DNA of 64,000 bases from Lunularia cruciata. Its lineage: Eukaryota; Streptophyta; Marchantiopsida; Lunulariales; Lunulariaceae. The stretch's first letter is position 1. Each line of letters starts with the position of its first letter. The translations under genes and the position numbers were made by a program. The notes under the pieces were generated by a model. That model saw nothing but the letters and a program-made list of their open reading frames with translations, did not search any database and was not told where the DNA came from. The DNA lies in the NCBI GenBank assembly GCA_948567375.1, contig OX419755.1, positions 77,646,931-77,710,930 on the forward strand. Reading direction: 5' to 3'. Positions 24,691-34,990 of this stretch are shown piece after piece.

Positions 24691-26784
24691 CTACCTTCTA
24701 TGGTACATCTTCAACTTATCATGGTTAATCCTATCAAAGTGTCTTCCTCCCAACTCCTTGAGATCATAGGTGTAATTGCCCCACACCTTCTCTACTATGA
24801 AAGGTCCAAAGTACTTAGGCAAAAACTTCTTTTGCACTCTCTTGAATCGAATGGAATCAAACAACATTACCCAATCACCTTCTTTGAAAGGCTCCACCTT
24901 CTTCTTGCCTTGCCTCTTGTCAAAGCTCTCCTTTTGTTTCCTTTGGGCTTGCTCCACTCGAACCATAGCAATTGCTCTTGCCTCTTCCAACTCCATGAGT
25001 TGATCCTTCCTTGACTTCCCTGCATCACTTCCTTGTGCTTTCTTCAATCTCCTATGAATGCTTTGGAAGGTAGGAAGATCAAAGTGAATAGGTAAGGTAG
25101 ACTCAATACCATACACCAATTGGAATGGAGAATATCCAGTGGAAGTCTTCATGGTTGTCCTATACTCCCACAAAACTGCATGAATCCTCTTGTCCCAATG
25201 ATGTTTAGCCCCCTCCATTTCTGCATCTTTGGCCAACATCATGCACAAGGTCTGATTGGTTCTCTCTGCCAAGCCATTGGAATTTGGCTTATAGGATGTA
25301 GTTACTCTATGTGTGATAGAGAAATGTCGTAGCATGGCTGTAGTAATGCTTCCTGTAAACTCTCCTCCTCTATCAGAAACCAACTCCAAAGGGCATCCAA
25401 ACCTAGTGATAATGCGTTCATAAAGAAATCTACCCACTTCATCTTCATTCTTGTCCCTCAATGGTCTAGCCTCAACCCACTTGGTAAGGTAATCAGTAAC
25501 TACCACAATGTACCGATTGTTCCTTGGGGTTCTATTGAGAGGTCCTACAAAATCAATTCCCCACTTCTCAAAAGGTCCTAGCAATGGAATTGATCTAAGT
25601 GGTGGAGTGGATGTAGACTTTCTAGCAAAAGCTTGACAAACATGACAAGTTTTGCAATAATCAAGACAATCCTTGAAAATCCCTCTCCAATGGTAACCTG
25701 CATCTAGAATCTTGAAAGCAGTCACCTTTCCTGCAAAGTGTCCTCCACATACTAAACCTTCATGAAACTCCTTTATGAGTAGGATAGACTCTTCCTTACC
25801 CACTGCTCTTCGAAGTAGACCATCTGCTCCTTGGTGAAAAAGAATATCCTCCACCATTGTGTAAGGTCTAGATCTTGCTGCAAGGGCCTTCCTCTCCCTA
25901 GCATGCATCCCTTCTGGATAGTTACCTCTTGTCACAAAATCCACAATCTCCTTGTACTCCATTGGAATCTCTTGAGTGACTGTGATTGTCATGAGCTCCT
26001 CATCCGGGAAGGAATCATCTACTGGCTCATCTCCATCATGATCATAGGCTCTAGATAACAAATCAGCATTTGCATGTTTCTTTCCTAGCCTATCCTCAAT
26101 TGTGTAGTCATACTCAGACAAGAGTATCATCCACCTTGCTAGTCTCCCTTCAACATTAGGCTTGTTGAAGATGTACTTCAAAGCCTTGTGATCCGTGACA
26201 ATTGTGGCTTTCCCTCCAATCAAGTAGTGTCTAAACTTCTTGAGACCAAAGATCACTGCCAACCCTTCTCTCTCTGTGACAGAGTAGTTCTTCTCTGCTG
26301 AAACCATCTGCCTACTAGCATAAGCTATTGGATGATCATGCCCATCTTGGTCTAATTGACTAAGAGTGCATCCTATAGCTATATTAGAAGCATCAGTGTA
26401 GAGGATGAAAGGCTTACTCCAATCAGGTTTAGCAAGAATTGGAGCTACAACAAGGGATTGCTTGAGCTCCTCAAAAGCTTTGAGAGCCTCCTTGTCTTCC
26501 AAAATCACCATGTAATCTACACCCTTCTTCATGTAGATGGTCAATGCATAAGCCTTGTTGGAAAATGAGAAGATGAACCTCCTATAGTACCCAACCATTC
26601 CCAAGAATTGGCGTAACTTTGTCAAGCTTGAAGGGAATGGAAGGTCTGAGATTTTCCTCACCTTCTCAGGATCAACTGCTATTCCATCCTTGGAGATGAT
26701 GTGCCCCAAAAGTAGACCTTCTTCACATCCAAAAATGCACTTCTCTGGGTTGAGTGATGCATTTGCCTCATCCAAGCGTTGCAA
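24691..26784 (-). CDS. A1 pol, second part: RT end, RNase H and integrase
   Basis: 697 residues open without a stop. Residues 1-90 are the RT connection region (LRQFLGMVGYYRRF). RNase H follows with YTDAS (about 129-133) and TDHKAL (197-202). The integrase zinc region has His341, His349, Cys380 and Cys383. The catalytic triad is Asp411 (GIDFVGPL), Asp471 (SDRGGEF) and Glu507 (NGLAER), giving the classic 35-residue spacing between the second Asp and Glu. The C-terminus ends in a GPY/F-type module (KYFGPFIVEKV). It is one frame away from the upstream gag-RT ORF. A2 lacks this shift and reads LIKVLQCLDEANASL through the same place, so a 1-bp deletion around 26784-26793 in A1 is the likely cause rather than programmed frameshifting. 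Confidence 0.92.
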   Translation of the reverse strand: MQRLDEANASLNPEKCIFGCEEGLLLGHIISKDGIAVDPEKVRKISDLPFPSSLTKLRQFLGMVGYYRRFIFSFSNKAYALTIYMKKGVDYMVILEDKEALKAFEELKQSLVVAPILAKPDWSKPFILYTDASNIAIGCTLSQLDQDGHDHPIAYASRQMVSAEKNYSVTEREGLAVIFGLKKFRHYLIGGKATIVTDHKALKYIFNKPNVEGRLARWMILLSEYDYTIEDRLGKKHANADLLSRAYDHDGDEPVDDSFPDEELMTITVTQEIPMEYKEIVDFVTRGNYPEGMHARERKALAARSRPYTMVEDILFHQGADGLLRRAVGKEESILLIKEFHEGLVCGGHFAGKVTAFKILDAGYHWRGIFKDCLDYCKTCHVCQAFARKSTSTPPLRSIPLLGPFEKWGIDFVGPLNRTPRNNRYIVVVTDYLTKWVEARPLRDKNEDEVGRFLYERIITRFGCPLELVSDRGGEFTGSITTAMLRHFSITHRVTTSYKPNSNGLAERTNQTLCMMLAKDAEMEGAKHHWDKRIHAVLWEYRTTMKTSTGYSPFQLVYGIESTLPIHFDLPTFQSIHRRLKKAQGSDAGKSRKDQLMELEEARAIAMVRVEQAQRKQKESFDKRQGKKKVEPFKEGDWVMLFDSIRFKRVQKKFLPKYFGPFIVEKVWGNYTYDLKELGGRHFDRINHDKLKMYHRR

Positions 26785-29516
26785 GACTTGATTAGGTGCT
26801 CAAAGTGCTCCTCCTTGCTCCCATAGACACAAAAGTCATCAATGAAATCTCTCACAAATTTCCCAATGAAAGGTTCAAATACCTTGTTCATGAACCGTTG
26901 GAATGTGGCTGGAGCATTGCAAAGCCCAAAAGGCATGACCTTGAAAGCGTAAGTTCCCCAAGGTGTGGTGAATGTGGTGAGTTGTTGATGCTCTGGTGCA
27001 ATCTTTATTTGGTTATATCCACTATAACCATCTCCAAAACTGTACCTCTCATGACCTGCAACCTCCTCCAAGATCTCATCAATGAATGGCAATGGGTAGT
27101 AGTCCTTCTTGGTAACAGCATTAAGCTTCTTGTAATCCACACATACCCGAAGCTTGCCATTCTTTTTCTTCACAATGACAATTGGAGACACCCATTCTGA
27201 ATTCTCCACCTCAAAGATAAATCCAGCCTCCTTGAGCTTATCAATCTCCTCCTTCACAACCAAAGATATTGGTGGGCTAATGCGACGTTGCTTTTGGCGG
27301 ATTGGTCTTGCATGGGACTCCACCTCTATCTTGTGCTCCTCCAAGGTGACTTCCTTCAAATCCTTGTAACTAAAAGCAAACACATGGATGAACTTGCGGA
27401 AAATCTCCTCAAATCTCACCTTCTCCTCCTTGGTAACATTTGGGCCATACTTGAGGGTAGATAACCTTCTCTCTACCTCCTCAAGTGTCAATGGTGATTT
27501 ATCGGGGTCCTTCAAAACCTCTGGCTTAGGTGCAAAATCCATAGCACACAAGGGATACACATCTGAATCAGATTCAGATTCATCTTCCTCCGTGGAAGTC
27601 TCCTCTTCCATGCTTGTGTCCACACCTGAAGCTCCTTCTTCAGAATCTGATTCCCAATAATTAGAAGATGGGGTATCTGAATGTGAAGTGTTGGTGGTGT
27701 TAGTCACAGGAACAGTGACTCTATGGTTTGATGGCCCAATCCTCAAGTACCCTTTGTGCCATCGATCAGTTGTGCGTGCTGCTCTCAACCATGGCCTCCC
27801 AAGAAGTAAATCATAGCTTGAATCCTTCAAGACTTGGAAAGTCATGAGATTTTGAACTCCCATAACTGAAACTACCACCTTATCCATCACCCCTACTGGT
27901 CGAACTTGTTGCTTGTTTGCCATGCTCACCACAAATGTTGAAGGTCTTGAGGGTATCATACCCAACTTCTTCATCAACCTTTCTGACATGGCATTCACTG
28001 CTGATCCTCCATCAACCAATGCATTCTTGATGTTGTGACCATTCACTCTCACATCAATCTTGGAGGCATATTCACAAGCCTCCCATGGTGCTGGCTTGGC
28101 ATCCACCACCCCCATTGATACTGGAACTTTTTCCTTCTTCTTCTTTTTGCTCCTTGTAGAACTCAAACCACCTCTAAGCTCCTTTCTCAAGGTAGGGTTC
28201 AAAGCAATTAATTGGCCCACAGTGATGTTAGCCTTGTGACTGCCAACATCCTCCAACACATTGTAGTTCCATTGTTGCTTTGAGATCAAGAAGTCCTCCA
28301 TCCCCAACTTCTTCCTTGGAGTCTTTGTTGTTGATGGTGTTGAGGTGCGAGTGCTCCTAGTAGACATAGGAGTATCCTTGCTTGAAGTAAATCCTTGAGA
28401 AGAGTGAACATCCTCTGCAAAACGAGCTCTCTTCTTCTCTTGTGCCAAAAGCTCCAAATTAAGACCCTTGGAGTTTGAGCACTCTCCCTTCTCATACTTG
28501 CTCTCAACCACATCTATGGATGCTATTCCCTTACCTTTGTTGGGATTAGGAGCCACTTGGGTTTCACTACCTCCCTCTTTCCCTCTATTGGCTCCCTCAT
28601 AACCCCTTCCTCCATGGTAAGTGGAATTTGGGCAATTCCTTTGGATATGGCCTCTTCCTCCACAACCAAAACAATTTCTATCATTGAAATTGTTGGCTGG
28701 TTGGCCTCCTCTATATGGATAGTTTCCATAACTCCTAGGTCCTCTCCCTACATTCTGATCCACCTCTCTCTTCTCCCATAGTTGCACCACATTGATCTTG
28801 AGATCCGCAAGTTGTTCTGTGATGGTTTGGAGTGGATCTTTTGGTGGAGGTGCAAGAATTGGAGCAACTACTACTTGTGGTGCAACCCTTGTCACCAAAG
28901 TATCAGAAGTTCCACCATACTTGTAGCCTTGAGGAGGATGCACAACCTCCTTCACCACCAAATCACTCTCATCCCCTTCCAAACTCTCCTCCATACGAAT
29001 TGCGATCTTGATAGCTTCAACCTTGGAAGAAGGTTTCTCATATCTCACCTTTCTTCTAATTTGTGGTCTCAATCCTCCCACAAAATTCTTGGTGAGCATG
29101 GCCCCTATGCCAATCATTGTAGTCTCCACATCATCCCCACCCTTCCTCAACACTATGCGAAATCTGGACTCCAACTTTTCCACTCTTTCCACATAGACCC
29201 TCACTTTCTCTCCATCTCCTTGCTTGAGAAATGTAACCTCACTCATCAATCTCTCATAACTCTCATCAGGAAGAAAGTTCTCAATGAGTGCTGAAGTCAA
29301 AGTCTCCCAAGACTCCTCTTCCCCCTCTCTCCTCTCTCTCTTTTGGTATTCTGACTCATACCATGTAAGTGCTGCATCCTCAAAGAAATCTGGTAATAAT
29401 GAGGCCCACTCATTCTTCCTCCTCTCATTGTTTCCTATGCAAGCTCTCTTGAAGTCTCTCACAAAGGCCTCCACATCTTCTCCATCCTTGCCAAAGAAAA
29501 CCGGAAGTTTCCCCAT
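26679..29516 (-). CDS. A1 gag-protease-RT polyprotein, first part
   Basis: 945 residues starting MGKLPVFFGKDGEDVEAF. Gag capsid region about 1-200; zinc knuckle with Cys282, Cys285, His290 and Cys295; protease with ALVDGGSAVNAM (Asp502; Gly rather than Ser/Thr follows, a pattern also seen in other plant retropepsin-like domains); an acidic linker at about 620-660; reverse transcriptase from about 750, with WVSPIVIVKKKNGKLRVCVD, the MPFGLCNAPATFQ block and the catalytic FIDD at 891-894. The last roughly 35 residues after HLIK are out of frame because of the single-base change described for the downstream part. With that one lesion the element is otherwise coding-competent. Confidence 0.92.
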   Translation of the reverse strand: MGKLPVFFGKDGEDVEAFVRDFKRACIGNNERRKNEWASLLPDFFEDAALTWYESEYQKRERREGEEESWETLTSALIENFLPDESYERLMSEVTFLKQGDGEKVRVYVERVEKLESRFRIVLRKGGDDVETTMIGIGAMLTKNFVGGLRPQIRRKVRYEKPSSKVEAIKIAIRMEESLEGDESDLVVKEVVHPPQGYKYGGTSDTLVTRVAPQVVVAPILAPPPKDPLQTITEQLADLKINVVQLWEKREVDQNVGRGPRSYGNYPYRGGQPANNFNDRNCFGCGGRGHIQRNCPNSTYHGGRGYEGANRGKEGGSETQVAPNPNKGKGIASIDVVESKYEKGECSNSKGLNLELLAQEKKRARFAEDVHSSQGFTSSKDTPMSTRSTRTSTPSTTKTPRKKLGMEDFLISKQQWNYNVLEDVGSHKANITVGQLIALNPTLRKELRGGLSSTRSKKKKKEKVPVSMGVVDAKPAPWEACEYASKIDVRVNGHNIKNALVDGGSAVNAMSERLMKKLGMIPSRPSTFVVSMANKQQVRPVGVMDKVVVSVMGVQNLMTFQVLKDSSYDLLLGRPWLRAARTTDRWHKGYLRIGPSNHRVTVPVTNTTNTSHSDTPSSNYWESDSEEGASGVDTSMEEETSTEEDESESDSDVYPLCAMDFAPKPEVLKDPDKSPLTLEEVERRLSTLKYGPNVTKEEKVRFEEIFRKFIHVFAFSYKDLKEVTLEEHKIEVESHARPIRQKQRRISPPISLVVKEEIDKLKEAGFIFEVENSEWVSPIVIVKKKNGKLRVCVDYKKLNAVTKKDYYPLPFIDEILEEVAGHERYSFGDGYSGYNQIKIAPEHQQLTTFTTPWGTYAFKVMPFGLCNAPATFQRFMNKVFEPFIGKFVRDFIDDFCVYGSKEEHFEHLIKSCNAWMRQMHHSTQRSAFLDVKKVYFWGTSSPRME

Positions 29517-29876
29517 CTTAACCCCTCACTATCTTTTTTTTCTCTTAATTTTTTTTTCTCTTTTCTTTTCTCTCACTCTATTACTAATAGAGTATATACA
29601 TGACTAACACCATCTGAGAATAATCCACTCTAGGGAACACAAAAGGTTCAGGTTGCTCCAAGATTTCTATAGCAACATCAAATCCTAGAGTGCATATTAA
29701 TCTAACTCTCATAGATAGTTTATCCATAAGTTGAAAGATTATTTCCATCACTAATCTTGAGAACTAGCTGATGAAGGTGGTAGTATTTCTGTAGCTGTAC
29801 TAAGACTCTCTCCAAGATCCTTCACCAAAGTTTCCAAAAGTGCTTTTACTCCACTACACTCATGTCCTTTTGGAAG

Positions 29877-31060
29877 TCATTCAACTCCACAAACCTCACA
29901 CAACTCCTTGGTCTTAGATCTTCTCCCTCCCAATCTTGGTGAAGAAGGTCCAACATGCAAACCCAAGTCAAGTAAGCCTCTCCTTTCCCTCAATCTCTTG
30001 CTCTCAAAGGTTAATGGACATGAACTTGCCTTATGTCCCTTCTCTCCACATAGAAAGCACTTAGACTCACTCTTTCCTCCAAGTGGTGTAGGTTTTTGGA
30101 TCCTCTCAACACTCTCTTCAAATTCTATTGTAAACTCTCTTTTCCTCAAATCCACCCCTACAATCACCTCAAACCCTTGGAGAACCTTGCATAATCTCAA
30201 TTTCCACTCTTGATGACCCTCCATGTTCCCAAAGATGAATCTAAACACTCAAACATGCTTTTTGTTGATCTCAAACTTCTCATGCATGAGATCTCCACTC
30301 TGCAGAATTGACCCTTCCTCACAATGTCACTCAAATCTCCCAACGAATATGTCACAGTCCTCTGAAATTTTCCACACTTGATCACAACTCTAGGGCGTCC
30401 CTCCCTGCAAAATTTTAGATCTTTTCATTGAGCCATTTGGCCTAGACACCTTTCTATTCAGCACCCATATTTCAGATTTGGTCTGAAAACCACCCCCCTC
30501 ACTTCAAAAACTGATAACGCACTGCGCAAAAATGATCTCTCTCTAATTTTTGTGGCACCAGGTAGGATACAATGCACTGAATTTTCTTGGAAATTTTCAG
30601 GACAATTCACTAAAAATTGAAGAAATGTCAGACTCTGTACAATTTTCCAGAGAGCATGCAGTTGCGGGAGCACTTTACCCTATCAACTTTCAAAAATTCT
30701 AGCCCAGTGCGCATAGAAGCTCTCTCAATAATTTCAAGTGTGCTAACTGAAAGATAACCCAAGCTATCATGTGTAGAAATCTCAAGTCCAGATCTCAAAC
30801 TTGAGATTTTGCCCAAAATCACCTTAATCCCCAAAATCTGCAATCCACCTCACACAATCTCTCCAATTCCTCTCATGTGTACAAGATGTACAAAATCACC
30901 TCAAAGACATCATAATGAACTACAGGGTATACAAATGGATCTTGGTTCTCTAACATAAGTTCAGCCCTCTCCTCTCCTAATGTTCTCTCCAAGTGAGCTC
31001 TCATAGCCTCCTTCTGCCTAATGTAGAATTGGACGCGGAACATTATCTTGCCTTCTAGAG
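29877..31060 (-). pseudogene. A1 ORF0: extra reading frame between LTR and gag, degenerate
   Basis: Open pieces at 31106-30873 (containing FYIRQKEAMRAHLERTL and LENQDPFVYPVVHYD) and 30248-29877 belong to one broken gene upstream of gag. The downstream piece carries a CX2CX4HX4C knuckle (CFLCGEKGHKASSC) and then CEVCG followed by a stop, where A2 continues to a second Cys/His cluster. Function unknown; the knuckle suggests nucleic-acid binding. It could be a captured host fragment or a lineage-specific extra gene. The segment 29517-29876 between it and gag shows only pyrimidine-rich untranslated sequence. Confidence 0.55.
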
Positions 31061-31063
31061 AGG

Positions 31064-31080
31064 TCCCGGCAACGGAACCA
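31064..31080 (-). promoter_or_regulatory. A1 primer-binding site
   Basis: On the minus strand TGGTTCCGTTGCCGGGA begins four bases after the 5' LTR end. It starts with the TGG expected for pairing with a tRNA CCA end. The CCGTTGCCGGG part matches the complement of the plant tRNA-Asp 3' end, while the TT after TGG does not, so the tRNA is only tentatively tRNA-Asp-like. A2 has the same site at 46315-46331 with two changes. Confidence 0.6.
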
Positions 31081-31084
31081 AAAA

Positions 31085-31763
31085 CTTGAGCCGGCCTGTC
31101 TCTCACTCAGGATGAACCTCTGATGGCTATTATGGTAGCGCACCATGGACTAAGAAGGCAAGGAACCCCAACTCCATCATACTCCTCCAAGGCTAACACT
31201 CCAAGACTCAAGACATTGCTCACTAGAGAACTCAATGAGAGAGAGATAGTTGCAAATGAAAGGATGATGAGTACCTCCTCACTCCTTGTTTATATACTTG
31301 TGAAATAGTTACGTACCAAAGTTACTAATTACCGTAGTAACTCAAGTTACTAGACTAAAAGTCAAGTAAAGTCAAAAAGTAGAAAGGAATATCCATTCAC
31401 ATGGGCATATTCCCCTTATCTTGACCCAACCACTAAAGCAAGGATTCCTTCACATGGGCTATCCTTGGACTAAAGAAGAATCCAAAACAAAAAGGCTTGC
31501 GGGCCCAAGAGTTCTCAACTCTTTCCCCAAAGCCAAACACCTAGGAATAATACCAAGTCAACACACTAAAATCCAAAATAGTGGTGCTCATCTTTTCTAC
31601 TTCCTCTAAAGTAAGGTCCCATCTATCTTAGCTATGACTAACTTTAGCTAACCATGACTAACATAGAACCATCCTTTATCTCTATATAAATAATATATCT
31701 TAAGTACTTGTAATACCAAGCTAAATATCACAATACCACACACATGCACAAATGGGTGTTACA
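31085..31763 (-). repeat. A1 5' LTR
   Basis: 679 bp; the inner end reads CTTGAGCC instead of TGTGAGCC. Both A1 LTRs share a 14-bp deletion relative to A2 and the lone LTR at 20136. Confidence 0.92.
31289..31296 (-). promoter_or_regulatory. Probable TATA box of the A1 5' LTR
   Basis: The minus strand reads TATATAAA about 205 bp before the inner LTR end, a plausible site for element transcription. A2 has the same box at 46540-46547. A second AT-rich TATA-like stretch lies near 31683. Confidence 0.45.
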
Positions 31764-33870
31764 GTCCAAACTCCAACGGTAACCCAATCCCATGATATGT
31801 AATGGGTGTAATTGTGACGTATGAGCATTGAATGATGCTTTAACTTGGTCACAAACCACACATTTGGCAACAAATTGCTGTACCTTGGTCTACATCCCGT
31901 GCCACCAATAATGACTCTAGAGTAAGCTATATGTACGCCTAACTCCAAAATGTCCTAGCTCCTCATGAGCATGACGGACCAATTGTGGTCTCTGAGATGG
32001 AAGTGGTACTACTTGCACTCTACCATCCTCCCATACATGCAAAAGGTGTCTGCCTTCCAATCTAAACCGTTTGGCTTGCTGAAGGACACAATCTCTCTCC
32101 TTGGCCCCAACTGTGCCACCCACAACACTAGTGCAAAGATAGTCCATCACTAAGACATCATCATGAATGTCTCGCTGAACTATACCAATATCTTCACTCT
32201 TTGGATCTTTGACCTCAATAACTCCTCCTGTATGCACTGAGAGAGATACCACCAAAGCCTCTGCAAATATATATAGAAAGGCCAATGCATGCCAACCTGG
32301 CACCATCTCCTCATCTGTCTCACCATGCCAACGTGCTCCAGTTTGATCCTGCTAGTTGGGACATGGGTTTCTACTCAACCCATCTACATCACGGTTCACC
32401 ACTCCAAGTCTATGAACAACCATGAAATCATACTCTTGTAAAATTAGAGCCCATTGTGCAAGCTTCCTTAAAAGCTTGTCAGACTCCATCAACCACTTCA
32501 GCGGCTAATGATCAGTGATTAGAGTGAATGGGTTACCAAATAGGTAACATCAGAAATGTGCTCCTGCCCAAACTGCTGCCAAGCACTCTCCCTCATAAGA
32601 ACTATACTTAGCCTCCGCTAAATTGTTGGAGTGACTAGCATAGGCCACCATAAACTCCTTCCCCTCATAATCATGATGGGTGAGCACCGCTCCAAGCCCT
32701 TACATACTCCAATCAGTATGAACCTAAAATGGTCGTCCTCTGATTGGTCTCCTCAAAATAGGAGCAGATGTCAACCTCTCCTTGAGCTCTACAAAGCTCT
32801 CTCCTGCTCATCTCCCCAACACTACTCATGTGTAAGCTTGGTATGCTTTGTCAAGGCCTTGGCAATGGCACTAAATCCTCTAACATAGCGGCAATAGAAG
32901 TTCGCCAACCCAAGGAATGCTTGCACTCTGCTCACATCTGTAGGCCACGGAATACATTCAATAGCCTCCACCTTGGTCTACTAAACACCAAGTCCTCCGG
33001 GGTAGATAGTGTGGCCCAAATACTCAACCTGCTCATGGAAGAACCTACACCTCCAAAGATGTAATTTGAGTCCATGAGATCTCAACCTCTCAAACACCTC
33101 CAACAACTGTCTCTCATGCTCCTCCACAATAATGCTATAGACCAAAATGTCATCAATATAGCACCAAGCAAAATCCAATCCAGCTAGGGTCTTATCCATG
33201 ACCCTCTAGAACTCAATAGGAGTGTTCTTCAACCCAAATGGTAAGAACCTCCACTGATATAACACATCCTTGCCGTGAGGATCAATAGCCTAAAATGTTG
33301 TCTTGGACTTATTCTCCTCCCTGATCGGCAACTGATGATATCTTGCTCAAGGATCCAAAGTACTGAAGACCTTTGCATGCCCAATCTCATCAATAATCTC
33401 CTCCGGTGTAGGCATGGCATACCGATCAGCACTAGTCTATCGGTTGATAGGACGGTAATCTCCACACATCCGCCTATCTATGTAGTTGCCATGCATATCC
33501 TTCTTGGCTGGCATCACTATCGCTGATGCATACTCTCCATGTGAAATCTCCACCAAACTAGCCTCAAAAAGGTCACTACTCCGGCTTTGAATCAATGTCC
33601 TCTCCATCTCACTATATTGATAAGGACGTCAGAAAACTGGTGTATCGCTAGTCAGCTCAATCGGCATACCAGGTCCTTTCAAAACAACTTGTGTGACTCC
33701 TCAAGAACCTTCAAACCCTCCATCTTTCCTCTCTTGTAAGCTTGGGTCCAAGATCTGGCTCGCAAGTATCCTCTATAATTGTCGTAAGAGTGGAAGACAT
33801 ACTGACTAGCTGCTACATTAGGCCCTTGGGAGCAATAGTATCATGCTCCTAACCTCTAGAAGTCCCAACC
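31764..33870 (-). pseudogene. B2 RT, RNase H and integrase N-terminal part
   Basis: On the minus strand: RT with HGEYASAIVMPAKKDMHGNY, FLPFGLKNTPIEF and an intact catalytic YIDD (CYIDDILVYS, about 33125-33165); RNase H with HTDWSM, the AYASHSNNLAEAKYSSYEGE block and a TDHxPLKWL block; then the integrase zinc region (HAHEELGHFGVRRTYSLL followed by CVVCD) and the start of the core (LDFAGP) at the A1 junction. Many in-frame TAG stops and some frameshifts break it. The RT-RNase H-integrase order makes family B a Ty3-type element. Confidence 0.82.
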
Positions 33871-33929
33871 TTTGTGTGAAAAACTCCCTCCACTCTGGCT
33901 ACAAGCTCTACACATCCTCTAGCTACATC

Positions 33930-34613
33930 CTATGTGGACCAAGAGTGTAATCCAAGTAGCCCACGGTCACCTGGATGGACTCCAAGTAGACCACTCTCCC
34001 TAGTAGCTAATGGCTGTGTCCCAAGAAAACCATGTCCACTTGGTCCATCGCCCCCAGCATGTACCTGAATCATCTCGATAAGCACAGGGCTCACAAGTGT
34101 CCGAGTGGTGATGCCTATCAAGCGCATACTATGTTGCTCTACCAAGCCAAGGCTCACAATCCAGGTCAAACAATTTAGGTCCATAGCCTGACCTAACACC
34201 TGGATGCCTTTGACACTGCTGGAACAGCGGTAATACCGGTGCAAAAACCCATTGTCCACTCTCTCTCATCAGCATTGGGCTCCACCAACTGCTGTAACTG
34301 TGAGTCCCAAAAAAAGTCTAGGTCCTCCCTCTTGAAAAGCATGAGAGCTTGGGAAACTCATGAGTGTGGGAAATGCAGCTCTAGGATGTCCAACTAGGTT
34401 CACCACTGCCATAGGTGACCTATCAGCCCCTACCACTGTCGAAGACTGACGCCCAACATCCAAGATATCATCAACAAGGATGTGGTCAAGTCGCTGAATC
34501 CCATCATAAGCACGCTGTAAAACCTCTCTGGGTAAGAGGTTCATCTACCAAAGACAAAGATCATAAGCCCGTGATCCCACTCTGGCTGCATCTAACAATA
34601 CAGTAGGTCCCAT
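33930..34613 (-). pseudogene. B2 DNA (cytosine-5) methyltransferase, C-terminal part
   Basis: It continues the methyltransferase domain interrupted by C1. Minus-strand sequence carries GPTVLLDAARVGSRAYDLC followed by W, stop and NLLPREV (motif VIII region; the stop replaces a Trp that is present in B1), then the target-recognition region with MAVVNLVGHPRAAFPTLMSF, the segment equivalent to DERERAMGF, and motif X as QVLGQAMDLNCLTWIVSLG (about 34145-34206). These follow the order of canonical C5 methyltransferases. RT begins further along the minus strand, so the domain lies between protease and RT. It is broken here by frameshifts and stops. Confidence 0.78.
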
Positions 34614-34990
34614 TGTGGTACCCACATTTTTTTGGTTTTTTTTGAAATGGAGAAGAAGAAGTGTATAGAGAAGTCGGATTGCGTCTATATGGCCAAAGAA
34701 GGCAAAGAAAAGAGTCTTCAAGATGAAACCCAAGGTAACATGGCTTTGGGTCATAAGGCAAAGTACTCGGAATTGCCTTGTCAGCATACAACCCAAAGTA
34801 AGGAGTCTTTGTATCGGGGGTGTTCAACCCAAGGCAAGGACATTGTAACAACTTTCCTTTGGGGTGAGAGATTCAAGAAGGGACCGTTCAAAAATGGCAG
34901 CTATATGCATGAAGGACACTTGACAATGGCAGGAGCATGCAAGAGGTGTGATTTCTTGGTAGAAACTTGAATTGAAGAGAGACAATAAAG

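Larger units (their letters stand above)
23964..31763 (-). mobile_element. A1: nearly intact Ty3-type LTR retrotransposon, 7.8 kb
   Basis: Minus-strand element with LTRs at 31085-31763 (5') and 23964-24642 (3'), both 679 bp and differing at about six positions by eye. Order: 5' LTR, primer-binding site, degenerate ORF0 with zinc fingers, gag-protease-RT-RNase H-integrase, polypurine tract, 3' LTR. GTCC lies on both sides (23960-23963 and 31764-31767), extendable to AGTCC if the last LTR base is counted. It interrupts the integrase gene of B2. The pol order RT-RNase H-integrase places it in Ty3/gypsy (Metaviridae); no chromodomain is seen after the integrase. Confidence 0.93.

Noticed and set aside
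26700-26800. Programmed frameshift between RT halves in A1
   Set aside because: A2 is in frame through the same site, so A1 simply has a single-base deletion.
28782-29294. 170-residue + strand ORF
   Set aside because: Antisense shadow of A1 gag; the minus-strand protein has recognisable domains and this one has none.
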